Assembly: GCA_022826745.1 (NCBI GenBank)
Contig: JAJDUI010000028.1
Coordinates: 1 to 58,423 of the forward strand
Reading direction: 5' to 3'
Source: Thermoanaerobaculia bacterium
Lineage (GTDB): Bacteria > Acidobacteriota > Thermoanaerobaculia > Multivoradales > Multivoraceae
Length of the DNA: 58,423 nucleotides
A model generated the notes under the pieces. It saw nothing but the letters and a program-made list of their open reading frames with translations. It was not told the origin of the DNA and did no database searches. How positions within the stretch are numbered: position 1 is the first letter of the stretch; every line of letters starts with the position of its first letter. Positions 19,740 to 27,596 of the stretch are shown here, in pieces. A program made the position numbers and the translations under genes.

Positions 19740-21470
19740 GTGGCGAAAAGAGTCACAGCCGAGACCCTCTCCCGCCGCCAGCGGGAGATCTCGGTTTCGG
19801 AGTTCTTCGCCAAGAACCGCCACCTGCTCGGCTTCGATTCGCTCCGCAAGGCGCTCCTGACGACGGTCAAAGAGGCGGTCGACAACTCGCTCGACGCCTG
19901 CGAGGAGGCCGGCATCCTGCCCGAGATCCGGGTCGAGCTCGAAGCGGCCGAAGGGAACAACCGCTACGTCGTGCGGGTGACCGACAACGGCCCCGGCATC
20001 GTCGAGACGCAGGCGCCGAGGATCTTCGGGCAGCTTCTCTACGGGTCGAAGTTCCATAGCCTGAAGCAGAGCCGCGGCCAGCAGGGGATCGGCATCTCGG
20101 CGGCGGCGATGTACGGCCAGTTGACGACCGGCAAGCCGGTGTCGATCGTGTCGCGCACGGGCCCCCGGTCGCCCGCCTATGCGATGCAGGTCGTCATCGA
20201 CACGAACACGAACAAGCCGAAGGCGGTCGGGAAGAAGAAGCTCGCCGACTGGGATCTCGACCACGGCACCCGCGTCGAGCTCGAACTGGAGGCGCAGTAC
20301 CTGAAGGGCCGCCAGTCGGTGGAGGAGTTCCTGCACCAGGTGGCGGTGGCGAACCCCCACGCGACGTTGCACTACAGGGATCCGCACGGCGCGGAGACGG
20401 ACTACGTCCGGGGCGTCCAGTCGAACCCGGAGCCGCCTAGCGAGATCAAGCCGCATCCGCACGGCGTCGAACTCGGCGTGCTGATGAAGATGCTGCAGTC
20501 GACGAAGCACGCGACGATCAGCCAGTGCCTGTCCCGGGACTTCAGCCGGGTGTCGCCGCAGATGGCGGTGGGGCTCGCCAAACGGGCCGGCATCGATCCG
20601 AAGGCGCGTCCGAACACGGTCGTGCGCAAGGCCGCCGACCAGCTCTACCAGGCGCTGAACGACTCCGCGACTCGCATCCGGCCGCCATCGACCGACTGCC
20701 TGTCGCCGATCGGCGTGCAGGAGCTGCTGGCCGGCCTGACCAGGGGCATCCGGGCGGAGTTCTACGGGGTCGAGACGCGCCGGCCGGCGGTCTACCGTGG
20801 CAACCCGTTCCAGGTCGAGGTCGGCCTGGCCTGGGGCGGCGATCTGCCCGCCGACGACCTGGCGAAGGTGCTCCGGTTCGCGAACCGCGTCCCGCTCCAG
20901 TATCTCGCCGGCTCCTGCTGCATTACGAAGGCGGTGATGGACGTCTCCTGGCGCAACTACGGCCTGACACAGTCGCGGGGTGCGCTGCCGTCCGGTCCGC
21001 TGATCGTGCTCGTGCATCTCGCCTCGGTGTGGGTTCCCTTCAGTTCCGAGAGCAAGGTCGCGGTGGCGGACTACGACGAGATCCGCAAGGAGATCAAGCT
21101 CGCGGTGCAGACCTGCGGTCGCCGGCTTGGCCAGTACGTCAAGCGCAAGGCCAGGGCCAGGAGCGAGGCCCGGCGCCGGGAGGTGTTCAACCTCTACATC
21201 GAGGAAGTCGTCAACTCGGTGGAGGCGATCACCGGCAAGGACCAGAAGCTGTTCCGGGATCGACTGCTCGCGATCAGCCGCAAGAAGACGGAGCTGGCGG
21301 GCATGCTCGAGGAGCAGGACGCCTCCGCCGATGAGCTGGAAGCCTGCGAGAACGTTCTCGTGGTCGATCCGGACGCGGAACCGGAACCTGAGCCGGCGGC
21401 GGAGCCCGCAATGGCTCCGCTACCTGCCGAAGCCGAACGCCTCCGCAGTTCGCAACTGGAGCTGGTGTGA
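19740..21470 (+). CDS. top6B: DNA topoisomerase VI subunit B
   Basis: ATPase subunit of type IIB topoisomerase (Topo VI), which relaxes and decatenates DNA by passing one duplex through another. The GHKL/Bergerat ATP site is complete: EAVDNSLDACEE (N box), RVTDNGPGIV (G1) and SRGQQGIGISAAA (G2). The segment YGSKFHSLKQSRGQQG is typical of archaeal Top6B. An H2TH region (residues about 235-310) and a transducer domain (YRGNPFQVEVGLAWGG, ITKAVMDVSWRNYGL) follow. The acidic Glu/Pro-rich tail after about 540 is extra to the core. It is 576 residues, slightly longer than archaeal enzymes. GTG start at 19740 has GAGGAA upstream. It overlaps top6A by 4 bp. Bacterial occurrence is rare. Confidence 0.95.
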   Translation: MAKRVTAETLSRRQREISVSEFFAKNRHLLGFDSLRKALLTTVKEAVDNSLDACEEAGILPEIRVELEAAEGNNRYVVRVTDNGPGIVETQAPRIFGQLLYGSKFHSLKQSRGQQGIGISAAAMYGQLTTGKPVSIVSRTGPRSPAYAMQVVIDTNTNKPKAVGKKKLADWDLDHGTRVELELEAQYLKGRQSVEEFLHQVAVANPHATLHYRDPHGAETDYVRGVQSNPEPPSEIKPHPHGVELGVLMKMLQSTKHATISQCLSRDFSRVSPQMAVGLAKRAGIDPKARPNTVVRKAADQLYQALNDSATRIRPPSTDCLSPIGVQELLAGLTRGIRAEFYGVETRRPAVYRGNPFQVEVGLAWGGDLPADDLAKVLRFANRVPLQYLAGSCCITKAVMDVSWRNYGLTQSRGALPSGPLIVLVHLASVWVPFSSESKVAVADYDEIRKEIKLAVQTCGRRLGQYVKRKARARSEARRREVFNLYIEEVVNSVEAITGKDQKLFRDRLLAISRKKTELAGMLEEQDASADELEACENVLVVDPDAEPEPEPAAEPAMAPLPAEAERLRSSQLELV

Positions 21471-22585
21471 CTCCGGTGGACGAGGAGCGGCTCAGGATCC
21501 CGGCCAAGCTCGACGCCAGGGCCAAGATCGAGCACCTGGCGAAGAAGACGATCGCGATGGCCCGCCGCGAGGTCGACCCGTACGTCGACATCCCCTCGCG
21601 AACGCTCTCGAACGTCACCTTCTCGAGGCGCAAGAAGATCATCGAGATGGGCGACGCGACCCAGCGCCGCTCCCTGTTCAACCTGAACCAGGCGCGCAAG
21701 TACATGCAGACGCTCCTGGTCGCCCGCGGTTGCACCCAGCTCCTCGACGAACAGAAGACGACCAGCATCCGCGACCTCTACTACATGAGCAAGCACACCC
21801 TGGCCGACGGCAAGGAGAACACCTTCGAGGGCCAGGAGGAATCCGACCCGATCATCGAGGACCTGGAGGTCACCCTGGGCGCCCTGCGCGAGGAACTTCA
21901 CCTGTTCGCGGCCAAGCGCGGCTCCGTCGTCGGTCCGCTCACCCTGGTCGATGCGGGCGACGTGATCGACCTGTCCCGGATGGGCTCGGGCGGCTGGTCG
22001 GTCCCCGGCATCGTCGAACCGGAGACGATCCGTTTCGTCGGCCACGGCGCGAAGTTCATCCTCCTGGTGGAGAAGGAGGCCGTCTGGGCCCGGCTCAACG
22101 AAGACAAGTTCTGGAAGCGCCACAACTGCATCCTGGTCACCGGCCAGGGCCAGCCCCCGCGCGGCGTCCGCCGCCTCCTGTATCGGATGGTTCACGAGTT
22201 GAACCTGCCGCTCTACGTCTTCGTCGACAACGACCCCTGGGGTTACTACATCCACTCCGTGGTCAAGCAGGGCTCGATCGGTCTCGCCTTCGAATCGAAG
22301 CGGATGGCGGTGCCCAAGGCCCGCTTCATCGGCCTCTCCAGCTTCGATCCCGCCGCCTACGACCTCTCCGAAGACGTCAGCATCCGGCTGAACGACCAGG
22401 ACCGGGCCCGCGCCAGGGAGATCATGAACTACGAGTGGTTCAGGGCGAAGGCCTGGCAGAAGGAGATCAAGAACATGCTCGGTGCCGGGGTCAAGTGGGA
22501 ACTCGAGGCCCTGTCGAGCAAGGGCCTCTCCTTCGTCACCGAGGAGTTCCTGCCGAAGAAGATCGCCGACCGCGACTGGATCTAG
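21467..22585 (+). CDS. top6A: DNA topoisomerase VI subunit A (Spo11-like)
   Basis: DNA-cleaving subunit of topoisomerase VI, homologous to eukaryotic Spo11; 372 residues, a normal length. The winged-helix (5Y-CAP) domain contains TSIRDLYYMSKHT, where one of Y105/Y106 is the catalytic tyrosine. The Toprim domain carries the metal-binding Glu in LLVEKEAVW and the DxD in YVFVDNDPWGYYIHS. The GTG start at 21467 overlaps the top6B stop (GTGA), so A and B should be made together. It ends 1 nt before the convergent DUF1214-like gene. All catalytic residues expected from the family are present, so the enzyme should be active. Confidence 0.95.
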   Translation: MTPVDEERLRIPAKLDARAKIEHLAKKTIAMARREVDPYVDIPSRTLSNVTFSRRKKIIEMGDATQRRSLFNLNQARKYMQTLLVARGCTQLLDEQKTTSIRDLYYMSKHTLADGKENTFEGQEESDPIIEDLEVTLGALREELHLFAAKRGSVVGPLTLVDAGDVIDLSRMGSGGWSVPGIVEPETIRFVGHGAKFILLVEKEAVWARLNEDKFWKRHNCILVTGQGQPPRGVRRLLYRMVHELNLPLYVFVDNDPWGYYIHSVVKQGSIGLAFESKRMAVPKARFIGLSSFDPAAYDLSEDVSIRLNDQDRARAREIMNYEWFRAKAWQKEIKNMLGAGVKWELEALSSKGLSFVTEEFLPKKIADRDWI

Positions 22586-22586
22586 C

Positions 22587-23651
22587 TCACCACTCTCCCA
22601 GTTCCACCGCCGGCGTCTCCGGTAGCTCTTCGGCCAGCAGCCAGCGCGCGAAGACAACGCCCTCGTTGTAGCCGGCGGTGCTGATCCAGTTCTTCGGCGC
22701 CTCCCGGTGGCTGAGGTAGATGACGTAGCTGCCGTCCGTCTCGGCCTCGGCGGTCTGCTTGTTGACGCACACCTGGAAGTCGTCGTAGTTCGTCGACTGC
22801 ATCAGGTAGTTCCAGGTCTGGAGGCCCCAGTAGCACGCTTCGGGTGACCGGAAACGCACCTTGAGGTACTCGTGTTCCTGCAGCCGGAAGCGGCAGAAAC
22901 AGTAGATGTTGTCGACTGTTCCCCAGCCTCCCTGTTCCGGGTCGAACTCCCAGGGCGCGCAGAACTCGTTGAAGGGCAGGTGCACCGGCAGCGGCGCGAT
23001 CCAGGTCGTGCACATGAAGAACATCGCCATGCTGCGGATGCGCCGTGCCAGCTCGGCGTCGTCGAGGGGCAAGGCGGGCGGCTGCGGCGAGGCGTTCTCG
23101 ATGCTGAGGATGCTCTCTGTCGACGTCGCGTGGTCGAAGAAGTACTCGCGGGTGAAGAGCGAGACCGAGTCTTCATCGATCCGGAACTCGTTCGGACCCT
23201 GAGGGTTCGCCGTCAGCTTGATCTCGAACGCCCCGTCGTCCTCGAAGGCGATGTCGCGGTGGTTCACGTTCAGCGTGACCCGGTCCGCCAGTTCGCCGTT
23301 CGGATCGCCACCGTAGAGGCAGAAACTCAGGTAGCAACTGTCGAAGCGCCGCCCCCGGATGACGTACTCCTGGTCGCCGCGGACCTGGGAGAAGTAGTAG
23401 ACCGCGTCCACGTTGTCGCCGTAGAGCTTGCGGGTCCCGTCGGTGAGTCGCACGAGCCGTGGCCGGAGGGGGTCGTTGTGGAGGTAGAAGTCGACGGTTA
23501 TCTGCATCAGGTGGAACAGGTGCTGGTAGCCGTCCACGTGGCCCTGGTGGTCGAGTTCCTTCTCGGGATCGAGGAACGTCTGCTCCGCGTTGCGGATCAC
23601 ATCCAGGAACTCGTGCAGCGCCTGCCGGCTTTCGAAGTCGCTATCGCTCAT
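22587..23651 (-). CDS. DUF1214-like protein
   Basis: A 354-residue protein without signal peptide or transmembrane segment. The C-terminal half resembles DUF1214 (GLQTWNYLMQSTNYDDF, then DGSYVIYLSHREAPKNWISTAGYNEGVVFARWLL). The N-terminal half has an all-beta look with RLTDGTRKLYGDN and YVIRGRRFDSCYLSF. DUF1214 has no proven enzymatic role. The start overlaps the upstream sulfotransferase gene by 11 bp, so they form one unit with the SCP2 gene. Such proteins often sit by sulfotransferases in actinobacterial and proteobacterial genomes, to my recollection, which suggests a shared lipid or steroid-like substrate; this is inference. Confidence 0.72.
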   Translation of the reverse strand: MSDSDFESRQALHEFLDVIRNAEQTFLDPEKELDHQGHVDGYQHLFHLMQITVDFYLHNDPLRPRLVRLTDGTRKLYGDNVDAVYYFSQVRGDQEYVIRGRRFDSCYLSFCLYGGDPNGELADRVTLNVNHRDIAFEDDGAFEIKLTANPQGPNEFRIDEDSVSLFTREYFFDHATSTESILSIENASPQPPALPLDDAELARRIRSMAMFFMCTTWIAPLPVHLPFNEFCAPWEFDPEQGGWGTVDNIYCFCRFRLQEHEYLKVRFRSPEACYWGLQTWNYLMQSTNYDDFQVCVNKQTAEAETDGSYVIYLSHREAPKNWISTAGYNEGVVFARWLLAEELPETPAVELGEW

Positions 23652-24909
23652 CTCTGTGTCTCCAGGCTGATCTCTGGGTTTCCAGAAAGGCCAGATAGTG
23701 GGCGTACTCGTTGTCGATGTCCGCCGGCGTGATGCCGATCTGCTCCAGCGAGTACTCGTGGACGCCGTGCTTTCCCCGGCGCTCCTGCCGCAGGAACCGC
23801 TCCATCCTGCCCCGATCCTCCGGCCTCAGGTCCCAGCCGAGGCGGGAGTAGATCGCGTCGACGACCGACATCTGGTCCTTGACGAAGTCATCGAAGAAGA
23901 CGTCGACCATCTGTTCCTCGCGGTCGAGTTCGCGGCGGTCGCGCAGGAACCGGGCGAAGTAGTCGGCCCAGATCCGGAGTTGCTCCCGCCCCGTTCGCCG
24001 CGTGTCCTCGTGATCCGAGTAGAACGACCGCATCGACGAGATCAGACTCCCGACCGAGGGCACGACGTCGACCGGGTGACGATGGGTCACGATGACCCGG
24101 GCATCAGGGTAGACCTCGAAGAGAGACCGCAGCCGCATCAGGTGGACCGGCGATTTCAGCAGCCAGCGGCGGCTCGGAACGCCGCCCGACTGAAGGAACT
24201 GCAGGAACCGCCGGTGCCACCGCAGGTTGGCTGCCTGGTCGGTGCTGGCGAGCCAGTCGTGGTACTCCGGCAGCCAGGCCATGGCCATGTACTGGAAGCT
24301 CGCGAAGTTGAGCGCCGTGATGCCGACGCACTCCTGCGGTGAGTCGGCCGTCATGTAGTGCTTGCGCCGGAAGTCCGGGACGAGCCGGAAGATCTGGTCG
24401 AACTCCCGCCGCACGGACTCGATTCGCTCATTGTCCTGGTAGTCGTCCGGCTTCGGCGCCGGGTGGGGCAGGAGGCACTCCCAGGACAGCGGCGCCCGGT
24501 GATCCCGGTCCAGGTGCAGCAGGGCGTGGAGGATCGTCGTCCCGCTCCGCGGCATGCCGACGATGAAGACCGGCGCGCGGAGCGACTCGTCGCCGATCTC
24601 GGGGTGCTCCGCCAGCGCCCCTTCGACCCTGGAACGTGATTCGGCCGAGCGCTGCACGGTGCCGCGCGCGGCCAGCCGCCCGAACGTGCTCAACCGGGCA
24701 TGCGTTTCGAGCCCGTGTACAAGGCGCTCGAGCCCCTCCCGGAACATCGGATCGCGCACCTCGAAGCCGCTGGCCTGCCGCGCCTTCTCCAGAATCCGCT
24801 CCGCGTCCAAGGCGAAGGGCTTCAGGCCGCACCGCCGGGCTACCGCCCCGACACGGTTGACGGCCCTGAGCGCGACCGGCTGCCGGATCCGGATCGACGG
24901 ACTTGCCAA
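23641..24909 (-). CDS. PAPS-dependent sulfotransferase family protein
   Basis: A 422-residue sulfotransferase-fold protein. The 5'-phosphosulfate loop is VFIVGMPRSGTTILHALL at about residue 113, and the 3'-phosphate motif is RVIVTHRHPVDVVPSVGS. It belongs to the large bacterial sulfotransferase_3 type, which sulfates small molecules or lipids with PAPS as donor. The start appears to be TTG at 24909, 3 nt after the SCP2 stop with TGAGG just before it; a downstream start would remove conserved N-terminal sequence. It is the middle gene of an SCP2, sulfotransferase, DUF1214 operon. The acceptor substrate is unknown; the SCP2 partner hints at a hydrophobic one. Confidence 0.88.
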   Translation of the reverse strand: MASPSIRIRQPVALRAVNRVGAVARRCGLKPFALDAERILEKARQASGFEVRDPMFREGLERLVHGLETHARLSTFGRLAARGTVQRSAESRSRVEGALAEHPEIGDESLRAPVFIVGMPRSGTTILHALLHLDRDHRAPLSWECLLPHPAPKPDDYQDNERIESVRREFDQIFRLVPDFRRKHYMTADSPQECVGITALNFASFQYMAMAWLPEYHDWLASTDQAANLRWHRRFLQFLQSGGVPSRRWLLKSPVHLMRLRSLFEVYPDARVIVTHRHPVDVVPSVGSLISSMRSFYSDHEDTRRTGREQLRIWADYFARFLRDRRELDREEQMVDVFFDDFVKDQMSVVDAIYSRLGWDLRPEDRGRMERFLRQERRGKHGVHEYSLEQIGITPADIDNEYAHYLAFLETQRSAWRHRDER

Positions 24910-24912
24910 ACC

Positions 24913-25215
24913 TCAGGTCAGCTTCTTCAGCTTGGCGGCAATCGACATGTCGCCCTTGACCTTGATCTTCCCGGACGCCACCGCCATGAACGGCTTGATC
25001 TCCTTGCGCTGCAGCTTGCCGAACGTGTCGATCGACATCCGCACCGTGCAGTCCGACTCGACCTCCTGGCCGGACACCTTCGAGACGATGTTCGCCTCAC
25101 CCGTCCCGTCGATCAGCATTTGCTCCTCGTCCAGCAGGAAGAGCAGCCTCTTCCCGAGCGGATCGATGGCCTCCGCCTTGGTCGCCATGTCGGCAACGAA
25201 CTCGTCGATCGTCAT
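24913..25215 (-). CDS. SCP2 sterol-binding domain protein
   Basis: A 100-residue single-domain SCP2 (sterol carrier protein 2) fold. The sequence matches the family well: VKVSGQE-type core seen as SKVSGQEVESDCTVRMS, then GKLQRKEIKPFMAVASGKIKVKGDMSIAAKLKKL, the conserved C-terminal lipid-binding part. It would bind a sterol, acyl chain or similar hydrophobic ligand in the cytoplasm. ATG at 25215 has GGGGAGG 4 nt upstream; a GTG immediately before it is less well placed. It is the first gene of the unit leading into the sulfotransferase. Confidence 0.9.
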   Translation of the reverse strand: MTIDEFVADMATKAEAIDPLGKRLLFLLDEEQMLIDGTGEANIVSKVSGQEVESDCTVRMSIDTFGKLQRKEIKPFMAVASGKIKVKGDMSIAAKLKKLT

Positions 25216-25246
25216 CACACCTCCCCAGTCGTCGGAGCCGCGGATC

Positions 25247-26692
25247 CTAGCGCCGCGCCGCCGGAAACGCCCTTGCCACCTCCCGCGTCATGTCCCAGCG
25301 GTCGAAGCCCTGGCGGCCCCAGTCGAGGCCGCGGCGGACGATGACGAGGTCGTGGGAGGGGACGATGACGACGTACTGGCCGCGGTTGCCGGCGGTGGAG
25401 TAGGCGTCCCCGGGGACGTCCTTGCGCTCGTCGGGGACGAGCCAGAACTGGCCCCCGTAGAAGTTGCCGCGTTCGGCGGTCGAGGGGGCCGGAGTGCGGA
25501 CGAAGTCGATCCAGTCCTCGGAGAGCAGGCGCTCGCCGTTCCAGACACCGTTCCGGAGGTAGAGGAGGCCGAAGCGGGCGAGGTCGCGGGCGTTGGTGTA
25601 GACCTGACTGCTGAGGATGAAGTCGCCGAAGCGGTCGGTGCTCAGCAGGGTGTTCCTCATGCCGATGGGGTCGAGGAGGCGCTTGCGGGGGAACTCGTGG
25701 TACTTCGTCTCGCTGCCGAGGGCGCGCTTCATCGCGTAGACGGCAAGCAGGGTGTCGTAGTTCTCGTAGTCCCAGTTGGCGCCGGGTTCCCGGATCAGGG
25801 CGCGGCGGCGGGCGCCTTCGACGGAGCTGGCGCCGGCCCAGTAGGACATGCCGGAGCCGACGGCGTACTCCTGGCCGCCGTTGTCGACGGTCTGCAGGCC
25901 GCTCGACATGTTCAGCGCGTGGCGGAGCGTGATCGCGGAGCGCGGGTCGGTCTCCGCCGCGGCGGCTTCCCTGGGAAGGAAGTCGAAGCCGAGGGGGTCG
26001 TCGAGCGCCAGCTTGCCGTCGTCGACCAGCATGCCGATCAGCGTCGAGGCGATGCTCTTCGCCGTCGACCAGGTGCGGGTCCTCGTCGTCATGTCGACGC
26101 CGTCCGCGTAGCGCTCGTGGACGATCTTGCCGCCATGGACGACGAGCAGGCTGAGTGTGACCTGCTGCGGCGACTCGCGGTCGAAGGCCCAGTCGGAGGC
26201 GGCCTGGAGCGCGGCGGCGTCGACATCGGCGGACAGCTTGATCGGGCCGGTCTTGTCGCCGTCCGGCCACGGGATCTTCGCCGCATCGCCGGCCGGTGGC
26301 GGCATCTGGATGGCAGGCAGGCCGTCCGCGTCCGCCAGGGTCTGGTCCGGCGCCATGACGACGCAGCCGATCCCCTCCCGGAAGGCGGCCCGCATCTTCG
26401 GCACGCCGTGGCCCGAGCCGATCGTCACGGCCTGGCGTTCCCGGTCGACCTCGTAGTCGCCGCCTTTCGCGGTTCCGACCGGCTCCGGCAGGTAGGCCAG
26501 TTCCTGCGCGAAGACCTGCTCGAGGGTCCGGTTCGATGTGAACAGGCCGTTGCACATGAAGATCGCCTGCTGGCCCTGGCGGACCATCTGCCGCTGCGGC
26601 TGCCAGTAGTCCCAGGTCTCCTCCTGCTGGGCCGCGGCCGGGAGGGCCGCGAGCAGAACGGAGACGACCAGCGCGGGGTGCAGGGACTTCAT
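25247..26692 (-). CDS. Exported serine hydrolase, class C beta-lactamase / DD-peptidase family
   Basis: A 481-residue protein with a Sec signal peptide (LVVSVLLAALPAAAQ). The catalytic SxxK is in TWSTAKSIASTLIG (Ser-Thr-Ala-Lys) and the YxN motif in NWDYENYDTLL. RHALNMSSGLQ matches the family's conserved LLxHTSGL region in a variant form. Members cleave beta-lactams, peptidoglycan peptides or esters; this one resembles the esterase-like 6-aminohexanoate hydrolase/beta-lactamase group more than true AmpC. GGAGG stands 10 nt before the ATG at 26692. It lies 15 nt downstream of the methyltransferase gene on the same strand. Confidence 0.88.
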   Translation of the reverse strand: MKSLHPALVVSVLLAALPAAAQQEETWDYWQPQRQMVRQGQQAIFMCNGLFTSNRTLEQVFAQELAYLPEPVGTAKGGDYEVDRERQAVTIGSGHGVPKMRAAFREGIGCVVMAPDQTLADADGLPAIQMPPPAGDAAKIPWPDGDKTGPIKLSADVDAAALQAASDWAFDRESPQQVTLSLLVVHGGKIVHERYADGVDMTTRTRTWSTAKSIASTLIGMLVDDGKLALDDPLGFDFLPREAAAAETDPRSAITLRHALNMSSGLQTVDNGGQEYAVGSGMSYWAGASSVEGARRRALIREPGANWDYENYDTLLAVYAMKRALGSETKYHEFPRKRLLDPIGMRNTLLSTDRFGDFILSSQVYTNARDLARFGLLYLRNGVWNGERLLSEDWIDFVRTPAPSTAERGNFYGGQFWLVPDERKDVPGDAYSTAGNRGQYVVIVPSHDLVIVRRGLDWGRQGFDRWDMTREVARAFPAARR

Positions 26693-26707
26693 CGGTTCGA
26701 TCCTCCT

Positions 26708-27544
26708 TCAGCCCAAGGTAGCAGCATCGTCGCGAGCACCCAGCCAGTACAGGTTCTGCCGGCCGCCGGATCCGTCCGAGCGGTAGCGGGCGACTTCGAC
26801 AAGCGGCAGGCCGTGGACGAGTCGATCGAGTTCGGGTGCGTCGGTGTGGTGGCAGTAGCGCCGGGCTGGGTGCGCGGGTCTTCTGACCCGCTGCCGCCGG
26901 AGGCGGCGGGCGGATCGTCGCCGGCTTTGCCGGCGGCCTTCGGGTTCGGCCGGCCCCCAACGCAGCAGGTGATCGCCGGGTTCGAGTTCCGCCGGATCGA
27001 CGTCTGCTTCCGAGGCCCAGCCGAGCCGTCGGTTCTCGAATCGGGGATCGTCGGCGAACTGCCAGCAGGTCAGCGCGAGGAGGCCGCCGGGCGCGACCGC
27101 GGCCGCCGCGCGTTCGAGGGTGCGGCGGCGGGTGTCGAAGCCGGGTAGGTGGTGGAGGACGCCGAAGAGGACGACGAGGTCGCACGTCGCGGCGTCGAGC
27201 GGGCACTTCTCGATGTCGTCGACCTGGAAGCCGATGTGGTCGAGGCCGGCGGTGGCGGTTCTGGCGTGGTCGATCAGCTCGGCGCTGAGATCGATGCCGG
27301 CGTAGGTGAATGGGCGGCGCCCGCGGAGATCGGGGTTGCGTTCCAGAAAGAGCGCGAAGCGGCCGTTGCCGCAGCCGAGATCGAGCACGCGAAGCGGGCT
27401 GTCCGTGGCCTGAGCCGCGGTCTCCACGACGCGTCGCCAGCCCGGCCAGCCGCCGGGGTGCCGGGTGCGGTCGAAGTCGGCGGCATGGCGGCTGTAGAAG
27501 TCGCGGTTGATCCGGCGGAGGGCGGCTTTGGCTGCCGTGTTCAT
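26708..27544 (-). CDS. Class I SAM-dependent methyltransferase with repeat insertion
   Basis: A 278-residue methyltransferase. SAM-binding motif I is LRVLDLGCGNGRFALFL, followed by TYAGIDLSAELIDHA, DDIEKCPLD and LVVLFGVLHHLPGF. The substrate is unknown. ATG at 27544 (MNTAAKAA) is the chosen start; a hairpin repeat ends 6 nt upstream. The unusual part is residues about 200-225, an Arg-rich stretch (EGRRQSRRRSARRLRRQRV) that breaks an otherwise normal C-terminal half. The DNA encoding it (about 26870-26960) is a string of perfect hairpins resembling the window's intergenic repeat. The insertion keeps the frame and the family-like ending (RYRSDGSGGRQNLYWL) follows, so the gene may still be functional. 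Confidence 0.82.
   Translation of the reverse strand: MNTAAKAALRRINRDFYSRHAADFDRTRHPGGWPGWRRVVETAAQATDSPLRVLDLGCGNGRFALFLERNPDLRGRRPFTYAGIDLSAELIDHARTATAGLDHIGFQVDDIEKCPLDAATCDLVVLFGVLHHLPGFDTRRRTLERAAAAVAPGGLLALTCWQFADDPRFENRRLGWASEADVDPAELEPGDHLLRWGPAEPEGRRQSRRRSARRLRRQRVRRPAHPARRYCHHTDAPELDRLVHGLPLVEVARYRSDGSGGRQNLYWLGARDDAATLG
26870..26934 (+). repeat. Intragenic hairpin repeat cluster inside the methyltransferase gene
   Basis: Three perfect hairpins stand in a row: 26874-26891 (7 bp stem, TTCT loop, GTGC flank at 26870), 26893-26907 (6 bp stem, GGA loop) and 26920-26934 (6 bp stem, TTT loop). The first has the same flank and loop as the intergenic copies, but GGGTC/GACCC replaces CGGCC/GGCCG in both arms, so pairing is kept. 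Confidence 0.7.
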
Positions 27545-27550
27545 GGGGAA

Positions 27551-27583
27551 GGCGCCCGGATGCCGGCCAGAAGGCCGGCGCAC
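27551..27583 (-). repeat. Hairpin repeat copy between SDR and methyltransferase genes
   Basis: On the minus strand it reads GTGC, then the stem GCCGGCC with loop TTCT and GGCCGGC, then ATCCGGGCGCC. The hairpin core is 27562-27579. It lies in the 52 bp gap between two minus-strand genes and ends 6 nt from the methyltransferase ATG. Confidence 0.75.
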
Positions 27584-27596
27584 CGGCAGTCGGACG

